Assembly: GCF_002197985.1 (NCBI RefSeq)
Contig: NZ_NBYK01000020.1
Coordinates: 1 to 33,847, forward strand
Direction of reading: 5' to 3'
From: Halopseudomonas aestusnigri
Lineage (GTDB): Bacteria; Pseudomonadota; Gammaproteobacteria; Pseudomonadales; Pseudomonadaceae
DNA: 33,847 nt
Positions 24,734 through 32,188 of the stretch are shown piece after piece. The notes below the pieces were generated by a model, which was not told the DNA's origin, did no database searches, and saw nothing but the letters and a program-made list of their open reading frames with translations. The translations under genes were made by a program, and so were the position numbers. Every line of letters begins with the position of its first letter. Within the stretch, counting starts at the first letter, position 1.

Positions 24734-25802
24734 GCGTCGCGCCGTCGACTCCCGGGCCATGCAATGGGCGTCCCCGTTGCTGGCTCTGGTCCTCACCATC
24801 ATCACCGGCATGGGCATCTTCATGGCCCTCGGCAAGGACCCGGTAGAAGGTCTGACCTTCTTCTTCCTGACCCCGCTGAGTGACAAACACGGCTGGGCCG
24901 AGCTGGGCCTGAAGATGGCACCGCTGCTGCTGTGCGCCGCCGGCCTGACCATCTGCTACCGAGCCAAGCTGTGGAATATCGGTGCCGAGGGGCATTTCCT
25001 GATGGGCGCGCTGTGGGCCAGCGTGGTGGCCCTGCAACTGGGCGGCCAAAGCGGCCCCTGGGTGCTGCCGCTGGTGCTGATTGCCGGCATGGTGGCCGGC
25101 GCGGTCTGGGCACTGCTGGCGGGTCTGCTGAAAACGCAGTTCCACTGCAACGAGATCCTGACCACCATCATGCTCAACTACATCGCCCTGAACCTGCTGC
25201 TGTACGCGGTTCACGGCCCGCTGAAGGATCCGTACGGGTTTGGCTTCCCGCAGTCGGAGATGTTCGCCGCCTCGGCGCTGCTGCCCAAGCTGATCCCTGA
25301 AACCCGCCTGCACATCGGCCTGTTGTTCGGTCTGCTGGCAGCGGTGGCGGTCGGCGTGCTGTTTGCCCGCACCTTTATCGGTTTCCAGCTCAAGGTCCTC
25401 GGTCAGGACGAGCGCGCCGCCGCCTTCGCCGGCTTCCCGGCCAAGCGTCTGACCCTGCTGGCGTTCATTCTGGCCGGTGGTCTGGCCGGGCTGGCGGGCG
25501 CGTCGGAGGTGACCGGCCCGCTCGGCCAGCTGGTGCCGCAGGTGTCACCCGGCTACGGCTACACCGCGATCATCGTAGTGTTCCTCGGGCGCATGCAGGC
25601 GGTCGGCATCGTGCTGGCAGCCGCGCTGCTGGCGCTGACCTTCATGGGCGGCGAGATGCTGCAGATTGCCATGGCCCTGCCCAAGGCGATCACCGGGCTG
25701 TTCCAGGGGCTGCTGCTGTTCTACCTGCTGACCTGTGACGCCTTTATTCACTACCGCATTCGCATTCGTCGGGCCCCCAAGGCCGTGGCAGGAGAGGCCT
25801 GA
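24720..25802 (+). CDS. BMP-type ABC transporter permease 1
   Basis: About 360 residues, an inner-membrane permease of the nucleoside/BMP branch (BPD_transp_2 family). Seen: a long hydrophobic run of about ten helices, with the family motif NIGAEGHFLMGAL near residues 80-92 and GQDERAAAFAGF with the coupling-helix region in the second half. The start at 24720 (MLSLERRAV) has GGAGG seven bases upstream and lies inside the 3' end of the ATPase gene; the longer frame from 24657 is only overlap. The C-terminal tail is Arg-rich (HYRIRIRRAPK), fitting a cytoplasmic end. It pairs with the second permease to form the channel. Confidence 0.92.
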   Translation: MLSLERRAVDSRAMQWASPLLALVLTIITGMGIFMALGKDPVEGLTFFFLTPLSDKHGWAELGLKMAPLLLCAAGLTICYRAKLWNIGAEGHFLMGALWASVVALQLGGQSGPWVLPLVLIAGMVAGAVWALLAGLLKTQFHCNEILTTIMLNYIALNLLLYAVHGPLKDPYGFGFPQSEMFAASALLPKLIPETRLHIGLLFGLLAAVAVGVLFARTFIGFQLKVLGQDERAAAFAGFPAKRLTLLAFILAGGLAGLAGASEVTGPLGQLVPQVSPGYGYTAIIVVFLGRMQAVGIVLAAALLALTFMGGEMLQIAMALPKAITGLFQGLLLFYLLTCDAFIHYRIRIRRAPKAVAGEA

Positions 25803-25803
25803 T

Positions 25804-26730
25804 ATGGACAGCGTACTGATTACCAACGTACTGGCCGCGACCGTGGTCGCCGGCACCCCGTTGCTGCTGGTCGCCCTCGGCGAGCTGGTGTGCGAGCGCT
25901 CCGGCGTTCTCAACCTTGGCCAGGAAGGCATGATGCTGATGGGCGCGGTGATCGGCTTTATCGCCGCCACCTCGACCGGCAGCCTGAGCATGGGCGTGCT
26001 CGCTGCCATGCTCGGTGGTGTGCTCATGGCCATGCTGTTTGCGCTGATGGCCATTACCCTGGCGGCCAACCAGTATGCCGCCGGCCTGGCGCTGACCATC
26101 TTCGGTATCGGCCTGAGCTCCTTCGTGGGCGCAGGCTTTGTCGGCCAGTCGATCGACGGCTTTGACAAGATCGCCATTCCGCTGCTGTCGGATATCCCGG
26201 TCATCGGCCAGGTGCTGTTCAACCAGGACCTGCTGGTCTACGGCTCGCTGCTGATCTTCGCTCTGGTGTTCTGCTTCCTCAAATACAGCCGCGGCGGCCT
26301 GATTCTGCGCGCCGTGGGCGAGTCGCCGGAAGCGGCCAATGCCAACGGTCTGAAAGTGCTGCCGGTGCGTTACATGGCGGTGGCCTTCGGCGGCGCCATG
26401 GCCGGCCTGGCGGGCGCCTACCTGTCGCTGGCCTACACCCCGATGTGGACCGAAAACATGACTGCCGGTCGCGGCTGGATCGCGCTGGCCCTGGTGGTGT
26501 TCGCCACCTGGAAACCCGAGCGTGTGCTGCTCGGCGCCTACCTGTTCGGCGCCGCCAGCATCTTGCACCTGGTGCTGCAGGGGCTCGGCTGGAACAGCTC
26601 AACGGAGCTGCTGGCCATGCTGCCCTATGTCGTCACCATTATCGTTCTGGTGCTGTTGTCGTGGAATCCCGCGCGGACCCGCCTCAACACACCCCTATCA
26701 ATCGGCCAACCCTATAGGCCGAGCAAATAA
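25804..26730 (+). CDS. BMP-type ABC transporter permease 2
   Basis: About 308 residues with roughly nine hydrophobic helices. Seen: the N-terminal family block TPLLLVALGELVCERSGVLN followed by LGQEGMMLMGA, then AVGESPEAANANGLKV (the EAA-like coupling segment) and ALALVVFATWKPERVLLG. The ATG at 25804 is one base after the stop of permease 1 and follows AGGAGAGG; the longer upstream frame is overlap. It probably forms a heterodimer with permease 1 to carry purine bases or nucleosides into the cytoplasm. Confidence 0.92.
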   Translation: MDSVLITNVLAATVVAGTPLLLVALGELVCERSGVLNLGQEGMMLMGAVIGFIAATSTGSLSMGVLAAMLGGVLMAMLFALMAITLAANQYAAGLALTIFGIGLSSFVGAGFVGQSIDGFDKIAIPLLSDIPVIGQVLFNQDLLVYGSLLIFALVFCFLKYSRGGLILRAVGESPEAANANGLKVLPVRYMAVAFGGAMAGLAGAYLSLAYTPMWTENMTAGRGWIALALVVFATWKPERVLLGAYLFGAASILHLVLQGLGWNSSTELLAMLPYVVTIIVLVLLSWNPARTRLNTPLSIGQPYRPSK

Positions 26731-26787
26731 CTTGAGCACCCACTATGCCAATCAAAACTAAATCACTGATTCCAGGAAGCATTGAAT

Positions 26788-27552
26788 ATGAGCACACTGC
26801 AAAAAACGCTGATCGCCGCTTGCATCGCAGGCGCCTTTGTACCGAGCGCCTACGCTGAGAAGTATTTCTCCGACTCCAGCATCTCTGTCCTGTACAGCGA
26901 TGACTACGCCCGCGTTAACTTCGACGGCGCCGGCAAGAAGACCTCGCAGACGTTCTTTACCTTCGAGAACGCCAGCGGTCACGACTGGGGCAGCACCTTC
27001 TTCTTCGTTGACCGTAACCAGGGTCACGGAAAAGACACCGATTCTGACGATCTGTACGGTGAATTCGCGCCTAACCTGAGCCTGAGCTGGCTGACCGGCA
27101 GCAAGCTGGGCGGCGGCCTGATCAAGGACTACACCCTGTCCGCTCAGTACGAATTTGGCGGCGGCACCAACGTCAACAACTACATGGTTGGTCCGGGTAT
27201 CGACTGGAACATCCCGGGCTTCATGTACGTCGGCACCCGTTTCTACTACGTAGACAACAGCGAAACCTCTGACGATTATCAAACCACCGTCGTCTGGGGC
27301 AAGGCGATGGAATTTGGCAGCACCCGTATCCTGTTTGACGGTTATATCGACTGGTCCACAGCGGAAGACGATCACAAGTCCGACTTCCACTTCAACCCGC
27401 AGCTGAAGCTGGACCTGGGTAACTACCGTGGCAAGCCGGGCGTGCTCTACGCAGGTATCGAGTACTCCTACTGGAACAACAAGTACGGTCTGAACGACGA
27501 TGTAATGGAAACCGAAAACGCGGTCAGTGCGCTGGTGAAATTCCACTTCTGA
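26788..27552 (+). CDS. Tsx/OmpK-like nucleoside-specific outer-membrane channel
   Basis: About 254 residues. A signal peptide MSTLQKTLIAACIAGAFVPSAYA is cleaved before EKYFSDSS. The mature chain is a beta-barrel of alternating polar and aromatic residues (SISVLYSDDYARVNF, TFFTFENASGHDWGSTFFFVD, GSTRILFDGYIDW) and ends in Phe (VKFHF), the C-terminal signature of outer-membrane proteins. The family (OmpK, Tsx) forms narrow nucleoside pores. The start at 26788 follows AGGAAG at nine bases; a TTG two codons earlier is less likely. It sits 57 bp after permease 2 and supplies the outer-membrane step for the ABC importer. Precise substrate is inferred from context. Confidence 0.87.
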   Translation: MSTLQKTLIAACIAGAFVPSAYAEKYFSDSSISVLYSDDYARVNFDGAGKKTSQTFFTFENASGHDWGSTFFFVDRNQGHGKDTDSDDLYGEFAPNLSLSWLTGSKLGGGLIKDYTLSAQYEFGGGTNVNNYMVGPGIDWNIPGFMYVGTRFYYVDNSETSDDYQTTVVWGKAMEFGSTRILFDGYIDWSTAEDDHKSDFHFNPQLKLDLGNYRGKPGVLYAGIEYSYWNNKYGLNDDVMETENAVSALVKFHF

Positions 27553-27590
27553 TCACGGCAATGGGGGTTCGGCCGTGATGGTCGAACCCC
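27552..27590. promoter_or_regulatory. Interleaved inverted repeats between the channel gene and the TetR gene
   Basis: Two 8-bp inverted repeats are interlocked: ATCACGGC (27552) with GCCGTGAT (27572), and GGGGTTCG (27564) with CGAACCCC (27583). They can form alternative hairpins, or an H-type pseudoknot if loops of 4, 0 and 3 nt are tolerated; the 3-nt loop across an 8-bp stem makes the full pseudoknot strained. No T-run follows. It could be an RNA switch, an mRNA end or an operator. Confidence 0.45.
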
Positions 27591-27608
27591 TGCAATGGTG
27601 TAAAGGCG

Positions 27609-28268
27609 ATGGAACAGATGACAAACAAAAGCGCATCCAAGACCTACCGACCCGGTCGCATCCGCGAGCGTAACCACGAAATCATTCTGGCGGCCGCCGA
27701 GCAGGAATTTGCCCTGCACGGTTTTCGCGGCGCCACCATTCAGAACATTGCCGAACGGGCCGAACTGCCCAAATCGAACGTGCTGTACTACTTCAGCAAC
27801 AAGAAGAAGATCTACGCAGCCATGTTCGACGATATTCTTGCGCGCTGGAACGCGGTGTTCTCCAGCGTGACCGTCGACGACGACCCCGCCGAGGCGCTGG
27901 CCAGTTTTATCCGCGCCAAGGTCGAGATGGCCCGCCTGTATCCGCTGGCCTCCCGTCTGTTTGCCATGGAAATCATCCAGGGCGCCCCTTTTTTGATGAC
28001 CCACCTGCGCACCAACATGCGCGAATGGGTGCGCGGCCGCGCCGGGGTCATTCAACAGTGGATTGATCAGGGCCGCATGGCGCCGGTAGACCCGGTGCAG
28101 CTGATCTTCCTGATCTGGTCCTCAACCCAGCACTACGCCGACTTCCAGGTGCAGGTGCTGATGGTGGAAAACAAGGCCGAGTACGAGAAGCAGGACTTCG
28201 ACCGCGTGGCCGACTTCCTCACCGACATCATTCTTCGCGGCTGCGGCCTCGAGGTACCCAAGAAATGA
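27609..28268 (+). CDS. TetR family regulator, RutR-like
   Basis: About 219 residues. The N-terminal helix-turn-helix reads ILAAAEQEFALHGFRGATIQNIAERAELPKSNVLYYFSNKKKIY. The C-terminal ligand domain contains ARLYPLASRLFAMEIIQGAPFL and PVQLIFLIWSSTQHYADFQVQV, which I recognise as closely parallel to E. coli RutR, the uracil-responsive regulator of pyrimidine (and some purine) genes. Inference: it senses a base or pathway metabolite and controls the surrounding operon. The ATG at 27609 is close to AAAGG (2 nt); the ATG at 27618 is equally possible. The stop overlaps puuE by four bases (ATGA), so regulator and enzyme are translationally coupled. Confidence 0.87.
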   Translation: MEQMTNKSASKTYRPGRIRERNHEIILAAAEQEFALHGFRGATIQNIAERAELPKSNVLYYFSNKKKIYAAMFDDILARWNAVFSSVTVDDDPAEALASFIRAKVEMARLYPLASRLFAMEIIQGAPFLMTHLRTNMREWVRGRAGVIQQWIDQGRMAPVDPVQLIFLIWSSTQHYADFQVQVLMVENKAEYEKQDFDRVADFLTDIILRGCGLEVPKK

Positions 28269-29197
28269 GCAATTCGCACTACCCGCGTGATCTGATCGGC
28301 TACGGTGCCGAGCCGCCCAAGGCCAACTGGCCGGGGCAGGCACGCATCGCCGTGCAGTTCGTGCTGAACTACGAAGAGGGCGGCGAGAACTGTGTGCTGC
28401 ATGGCGACAGTCATTCGGAAGTATTCCTCTCCGACATCATTGGCGCGCAGGCCTTTGCCGACCGCCACATGAGCATGGAATCACTCTACGAATACGGCTC
28501 GCGCGCCGGTGCCTGGCGCATCCTGCGCGAGTTTCGCCAGCGCGGCCTGCCGCTGACCGTATTTGGCGTCAGCATGGCCATGCAGCGCCACCCGGACATG
28601 GTCCGCGCCTTTATCGAAGACGGCCACGAGATCGCCTGCCACGGCCTGCGCTGGATTCACTATCAGGACATGAGCGAAGCCCGCGAGCGCGAGCACATGC
28701 AGCAGGCTATCGAGCTGCACACCGCACTTACCGGCCAGCCACCGCTCGGCTGGTACACCGGCCGCGACAGCCCGAATACCCGCCGGCTGGTGGTCGAGGC
28801 CGGTGGCTTCGAGTACGACAGCGATTACTACGGCGACGACCTGCCGTTCTGGACCACGGTAGACGCCGGCGCCGGCCCGCAGCCGCACCTGGTTGTGCCC
28901 TACGCGCTGGACACCAACGACATGCGCTTTGCCATCGCCGGTGGCTTCAACAGCGGCGAGCAGTTTTTCCAGTACCTCAAGGATGCCTTCGACGTGCTCT
29001 ACGCCGAGGGCTCGGAAACGCCCAAGATGCTGTCGATTGGCCTGCACTGTCGCCTGGTCGGCCGCCCCGGCCGCTTCCGCGCGCTGCAACGCTTTCTTGA
29101 TCACATCCAGAGCCACGACCAGGTCTGGATCACCCGCCGCATCGACATCGCGCGGCACTGGAAACAGACGCACCCTTACCAGCCTGCCAAGGATTAA
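28265..29197 (+). CDS. puuE: Allantoinase PuuE (polysaccharide-deacetylase fold)
   Basis: 310 residues. It hydrolyses allantoin to allantoate but is unrelated to the amidohydrolase-type allantoinase. Seen: the N-terminus YPRDLIGYGAEPPKANWPG, FVLNYEEGGENCVLHGD, LTVFGVSMAMQRHPDMV, DGHEIACHGLRWIHY, LGWYTGRDSPNTRRLVVEAGGFEYDSDYYGDDLPFW and a final LHCRLVGRPGR block, characteristic of PuuE. The GENCVLHGDSHSE segment and the length agree with Pseudomonas PuuE. It overlaps the TetR gene by four bases and is followed by alc after two bases. Confidence 0.95.
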   Translation: MSNSHYPRDLIGYGAEPPKANWPGQARIAVQFVLNYEEGGENCVLHGDSHSEVFLSDIIGAQAFADRHMSMESLYEYGSRAGAWRILREFRQRGLPLTVFGVSMAMQRHPDMVRAFIEDGHEIACHGLRWIHYQDMSEAREREHMQQAIELHTALTGQPPLGWYTGRDSPNTRRLVVEAGGFEYDSDYYGDDLPFWTTVDAGAGPQPHLVVPYALDTNDMRFAIAGGFNSGEQFFQYLKDAFDVLYAEGSETPKMLSIGLHCRLVGRPGRFRALQRFLDHIQSHDQVWITRRIDIARHWKQTHPYQPAKD

Positions 29198-29199
29198 CC

Positions 29200-30216
29200 A
29201 TGAGCACCGCCATCATCGCCCCGGCCGTCGACGGTCCGGCGTTTACCAAGACCGGCCTGAACCTGGCCGACGCCAGCCTTGGCGCTGAATTCCTCTGGGC
29301 GACCGACCAGTTCTTTGCCCCCGGCATCCGCATGCTCAACCCGGAACCGGCGGCGTTTTACCCCGGCCTGTACGACGACAACGGCAAGTGGATGGATGGC
29401 TGGGAAACCCGCCGCCGCCGCACCACCGGCCACGACACCGCGATCATCAAACTGGCGCTGGCCGGCACCCTGCAGGGCGTCGACTTTGACACCAGCTTCT
29501 TCACCGGCAACTTCGCCCCGGCGGTCTCGCTGGAAGCCTGCTACAGCCCGGACGCCGAACCGAGCAACGACAGCGCCTGGACCGAACTGCTGGCTGCCGT
29601 GGAGCTGGGCGGCAACGCGCATCACTTCCATGAACTGACCTCCGATCAGGTCTGGACCCACCTGCGCCTGCATCTGTACCCGGACGGCGGCGTCGCCCGC
29701 CTGCGCGTCTACGGCACCCCGCACTGCGACTGGTCGAACCTCGACAGCAGCCAGACCATCAACCTGATCGCGCTGGAAAACGGCGGCAATCAGGTGGCCT
29801 GGAGCGACGCCCACTACGGCGAACCGCGCAAGCTGCTGCGCCCCGGCCGTGGCACCGACATGGGCGATGGCTGGGAAACCCGCCGCCGCCGCGAACCCGG
29901 CAACGACTGGTGCATCCTCAAGCTCGGCCACAAGGGCATCATCGAGCACGTAGAAGTCGACACCGCGCACTTCAAGGGCAACTTCCCGGCACGCTGCTCG
30001 ATCCAGGCCGCCTGTGTAGAGCAGGGCACCACCAAGAGCCTGATCACCCAGAGCATGTTCTGGCACACCCTGATGGACGAGCAGCCGCTGACCGCCGACG
30101 CCATCCACCAGTTCAGCGAACTGAACGATCTCGGCCCGATCACGCACATTCGCTTCAATATCATCCCTGATGGCGGCGTCAGCCGCCTGCGCCTGTTCGG
30201 CAAGCCGGTCGCATGA
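29200..30216 (+). CDS. alc: Allantoicase
   Basis: 338 residues. It hydrolyses allantoate to ureidoglycolate plus urea. The protein is an internal duplication of two jelly-roll repeats. Repeat one carries GWETRRRRTTGHDTAIIKLALAGTL and DTSFFTGNFAPAVSLEAC (about 67-113); repeat two carries GWETRRRREPGNDWCILKLGHKGII and DTAHFKGNFPARCSIQAAC (about 225-272). Each ends with HLRLHLYPDGGVARLRVYG or HIRFNIIPDGGVSRLRLFG. AAGGAT precedes the ATG, two bases after the puuE stop. The allA start overlaps its stop by four bases. Confidence 0.95.
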   Translation: MSTAIIAPAVDGPAFTKTGLNLADASLGAEFLWATDQFFAPGIRMLNPEPAAFYPGLYDDNGKWMDGWETRRRRTTGHDTAIIKLALAGTLQGVDFDTSFFTGNFAPAVSLEACYSPDAEPSNDSAWTELLAAVELGGNAHHFHELTSDQVWTHLRLHLYPDGGVARLRVYGTPHCDWSNLDSSQTINLIALENGGNQVAWSDAHYGEPRKLLRPGRGTDMGDGWETRRRREPGNDWCILKLGHKGIIEHVEVDTAHFKGNFPARCSIQAACVEQGTTKSLITQSMFWHTLMDEQPLTADAIHQFSELNDLGPITHIRFNIIPDGGVSRLRLFGKPVA

Positions 30217-30716
30217 GCAGCCCCCGCGTACTGACCGCCGAGCCGCTGACCCGCGAAGCCTTCGCCCCCTTCGGCGATGTGATCTCCACGGTCGGCGCCG
30301 ACAGCTTTCCGATCAACAACGGCCGCACCCAGCGCTTCCATGCGCTCGGTACGGTGCAGTTGCTGGGCGAGGGAGCCGAAGGCATTCTCTCGATCTTCCG
30401 CGGCCAGCCGCTGGAGCCGCTGGAGATCGGTCTGATGGAGCGCCATCCGCTGGGCAGTCAGGCCTTTGTGCCGCTCAACGGCACGGCGTTTTATGCTGTG
30501 GTCGCCGCCCCCGGCGACTTTGATGAATCCGCCGTGCGCGCGTTCTACGTGCCAGGCGACCAGGGCATCAGTTACCATGCCGGAACCTGGCATGCACCAC
30601 TGCTGCCGGTCACTGCGGACGCCGATTACCTGATCGTCGACCGCCGTGGTGCAGGTAACAATTGCGATGAAGTAACCCTTAACCAACCCCTTGTGCTCCG
30701 CTCGGACAGCCTCTGA
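30213..30716 (+). CDS. allA: Ureidoglycolate lyase
   Basis: 167 residues of the AllA cupin-like family. It splits ureidoglycolate into glyoxylate and urea, the last step of the window's pathway. Seen: AEPLTREAFAPFGDVI at the N-terminus, RFHALGTV, LSIFRGQPLEPLEIGLMERHPLGSQAFVPL, and YHAGTWHAPLLPV with metal-binding His. Gene order puuE-alc-allA follows the order of the reactions. Glyoxylate and two urea are released overall; the urea-using genes must lie elsewhere. Confidence 0.94.
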   Translation: MSSPRVLTAEPLTREAFAPFGDVISTVGADSFPINNGRTQRFHALGTVQLLGEGAEGILSIFRGQPLEPLEIGLMERHPLGSQAFVPLNGTAFYAVVAAPGDFDESAVRAFYVPGDQGISYHAGTWHAPLLPVTADADYLIVDRRGAGNNCDEVTLNQPLVLRSDSL

Positions 30717-30744
30717 GGAAACCATCAGCTATGCTGATGCATTC
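30717..30744. promoter_or_regulatory. Hairpin between allA and the next amidohydrolase gene
   Basis: CATCAGC-TAT-GCTGATG (30723-30739) is framed by GGAA and TTCC. Further on, GAACCG and CGGTTC (about 30773-30790) form a second inverted repeat upstream of the ribosome-binding site. There is no T-run. They may modulate readthrough or bind a regulator, separating the allA operon from the downstream pair. Confidence 0.4.
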
Positions 30745-30809
30745 CGTGCCCGCCGTGCCGTCACAGTGTCCGGAACCGCTAACCCGGTTCAGATTGCTAT
30801 GAGGTACAT

Positions 30810-32156
30810 ATGAACCACTTTGCGCTGCACGATGCAGCCATCTTTACCGTTGACCCAGACAACCGCGTCATCCCGCGCGGCACCCTGATCGTCGAGGACG
30901 GACGCATCAGCGCCGTCGGCCCCAGCGACGAGCTGATCATCCCGCCCGGCATGCCGGTGATCGACGCCAGCGGCCACGCGCTGCTGCCGGGGCTGATCGA
31001 CGCCCACTCCCATTCCAGCCTGATGCGCGGCGTGACCGAGAACATGCAGCTGATGGAATGGCTGCCCTACTACCAGCTGGAACACCGCGCCCTGACCGAG
31101 GAATACGCCTTCCACGCAGCACGCCTGTGCTATCTGGAAGCGCTGAAAAGCGGCACCACCTGCGTGATGGACATGTACCGCTTCATGCACCGCTGCGCCG
31201 ATGCCGCCGGCGAGATCGGTCTGCGGGTCAATCTGGCACCCTACGTGGCCGACGAGCCCGGTAAGGACTTCTTCGCCACCCGCGCCGAAAACCGCGCGCT
31301 GATCCACAGCCACCACGGCAGCCAGAACGGCCGCATTCAGGTCTGGATGGGGCTGGAGCACCTGTTCTACTGCACCCCGGATGCCTACCGCGAAGCGCTG
31401 GAATGCCAGGCCGAATACGGCGTTGGCATCCACACCCACGCCAGCGAGCAGAAGGAAGAGGACGACGCGGTCAAGGCGCACTTCGGCCGCCGCTCGATTG
31501 CCCAGCTCGATCACTACGGCATCCTCGGTGAGCGCACCCTGATCGCCCACTGCGTGTGGCTCAACGACGACGAGATCAAACGCATCGCCGACACCGGCAC
31601 CGCCATCAGCCACTGCCCGATCAGCAACGCCAAGCTCGCCAGCGGCGTCGCCCGCGTGCCTGAAATGCTCGCCGCCGGCATCACCGTCGGCCTCGGCACC
31701 GACGGCCCGGTGTGCAACAACAGCCTCAGCCTGTTCGAGGAAATGAAGTTCGCCTCGCTGATTCAGAAGGCCACCCGGCTGGACGCCACCGTGCTGCCCG
31801 CCGACCAGATCCTGCGCATGGCGACCATCAACGGTGCCCGCGCGCTGGGCCTCGGCGACCGCATCGGCTCACTGGAAGTCGGCAAGCAGGCCGACCTGCT
31901 GCTGCTCGACCTGGCGCAACCCAACCTGACACCGACCGAGATCAATGCAGCCGGCGGCAATTTGCTGTGGAATCTGGTCTTTGCCGCCGACGCCCGCAAC
32001 GTCGCCGCGGTCTGGGTTGATGGCCGGCAACTGATCGCCAACGGCCGCGCCACCCGGGTGAGCGAACAAACGGTCATCACTGAAGCCCAGCAGCATGGCC
32101 TCGCACTTTTTCAGCAGTGTCGCGATATCGCGCACCTGCGTACGTCAATGGTTTAA
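30810..32156 (+). CDS. ATZ/TRZ-type amidohydrolase (nucleobase/nucleoside deaminase-like)
   Basis: 448 residues of the amidohydrolase superfamily. Seen: IDAHSHSSLMRG (metal His66, His68), MDMYRFMHRCADAAGEIG, GIHTHASEQKEEDD, IAHCVWLNDDEI, SHCPISNAKLASG and the catalytic Asp in GLGTDGPVCNNSLSLFEEMK, followed by VGKQADLLLLD. This pattern (THASE...GTDGP..NNSLD-like) is shared by methylthioadenosine/S-adenosylhomocysteine deaminases and chlorohydrolases. It is clearly distinct from GuaD and from the 11163 protein. GAGG precedes the ATG. It forms a two-gene unit with the oxygenase at 32189. A modified purine or adenosine-type substrate is inferred from context only. Confidence 0.8.
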   Translation: MNHFALHDAAIFTVDPDNRVIPRGTLIVEDGRISAVGPSDELIIPPGMPVIDASGHALLPGLIDAHSHSSLMRGVTENMQLMEWLPYYQLEHRALTEEYAFHAARLCYLEALKSGTTCVMDMYRFMHRCADAAGEIGLRVNLAPYVADEPGKDFFATRAENRALIHSHHGSQNGRIQVWMGLEHLFYCTPDAYREALECQAEYGVGIHTHASEQKEEDDAVKAHFGRRSIAQLDHYGILGERTLIAHCVWLNDDEIKRIADTGTAISHCPISNAKLASGVARVPEMLAAGITVGLGTDGPVCNNSLSLFEEMKFASLIQKATRLDATVLPADQILRMATINGARALGLGDRIGSLEVGKQADLLLLDLAQPNLTPTEINAAGGNLLWNLVFAADARNVAAVWVDGRQLIANGRATRVSEQTVITEAQQHGLALFQQCRDIAHLRTSMV

Positions 32157-32188
32157 GCGACTGCACGCACGCAGTCAGGAGTCATCAC

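Noticed and set aside
27579-27594. TGGTCGAACCCCTGCA as a sixth sigma-54 promoter, before the TetR gene
   Set aside because: Spacing is right, but the predicted start would fall at the ATG itself, leaving no leader; bases are also part of the inverted repeats.
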